A DNA stretch of 5,586 nt. It comes from Deltaproteobacteria bacterium (GTDB taxonomy: Bacteria; Desulfobacterota; Binatia; Binatales; Binataceae). The stretch lies in NCBI GenBank assembly GCA_003161515.1, contig PMOH01000272.1:1-5586 (forward strand), in the 5' to 3' direction. Position numbers and translations under genes: made by a program. How positions within the stretch are numbered: position 1 is the stretch's first letter; each line of letters opens with the position of its first letter. Positions 5,582 to 5,586 of this stretch are shown here, piece after piece. The notes under the pieces are model-generated. The model was not told where the DNA came from. It did not search any database and worked only from the letters and a program-made list of their open reading frames with translations.

Positions 5582-5586
5582 AAGGA

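Overview
The window is a GC-rich stretch of ordinary-looking bacterial chromosome carrying five credible protein genes, all tied to the cell envelope. A LysM plus L,D-transpeptidase and a small lipoprotein-like protein point to a diderm (Gram-negative) bacterium. High GC, dense packing and a GGGG/CCCC palindrome in the last intergenic region would suit a soil-type lineage such as Binatota, Acidobacteria or former Deltaproteobacteria. That placement is inference and is weak; no marker gene is present.

Layout, left to right. Bases 1-156 are non-coding and hold a reasonable sigma70-type promoter with an inverted repeat on its -35 side. Next comes a secreted L,D-transpeptidase (157-1221, +). It converges on, and overlaps by 3 bp, a polytopic GT-C/PMT-type membrane glycosyltransferase (1218-2873, -). 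A 100-bp divergent intergenic region (2874-2973) holds a candidate promoter flanked by an 8-bp inverted repeat. To its right is a two-gene operon on the + strand: an ArnB-like DegT/DnrJ/EryC1/StrS sugar aminotransferase (best start 2974, ending 4155) and, 15 bp on, a UDP-glucuronate decarboxylase of the UXS type (4171-5112). A small proline-rich lipoprotein-like gene (5188-5481) follows, then an intrinsic terminator (5518-5553) and a second, REP-like palindrome at the right edge.

How the genes may work together. A UDP-glucuronate decarboxylase makes UDP-4-keto-pentose on the way to UDP-xylose. An ArnB-type transaminase acts on UDP-4-keto-pentose to give a 4-amino-4-deoxy-pentose. ArnT-like GT-C enzymes transfer such sugars from a polyprenyl carrier to envelope acceptors. 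The three genes could therefore form a minimal aminopentose surface-modification set, although the formyltransferase, ArnC, ArnD and ArnE/F steps of the classical Ara4N route are not in the window. This is the most interesting reading of the region, but it rests on family-level recognition only.

No tRNA, rRNA, CRISPR array, insertion sequence, phage gene or pseudogene was seen. No intergenic stretch exceeds 160 bases.
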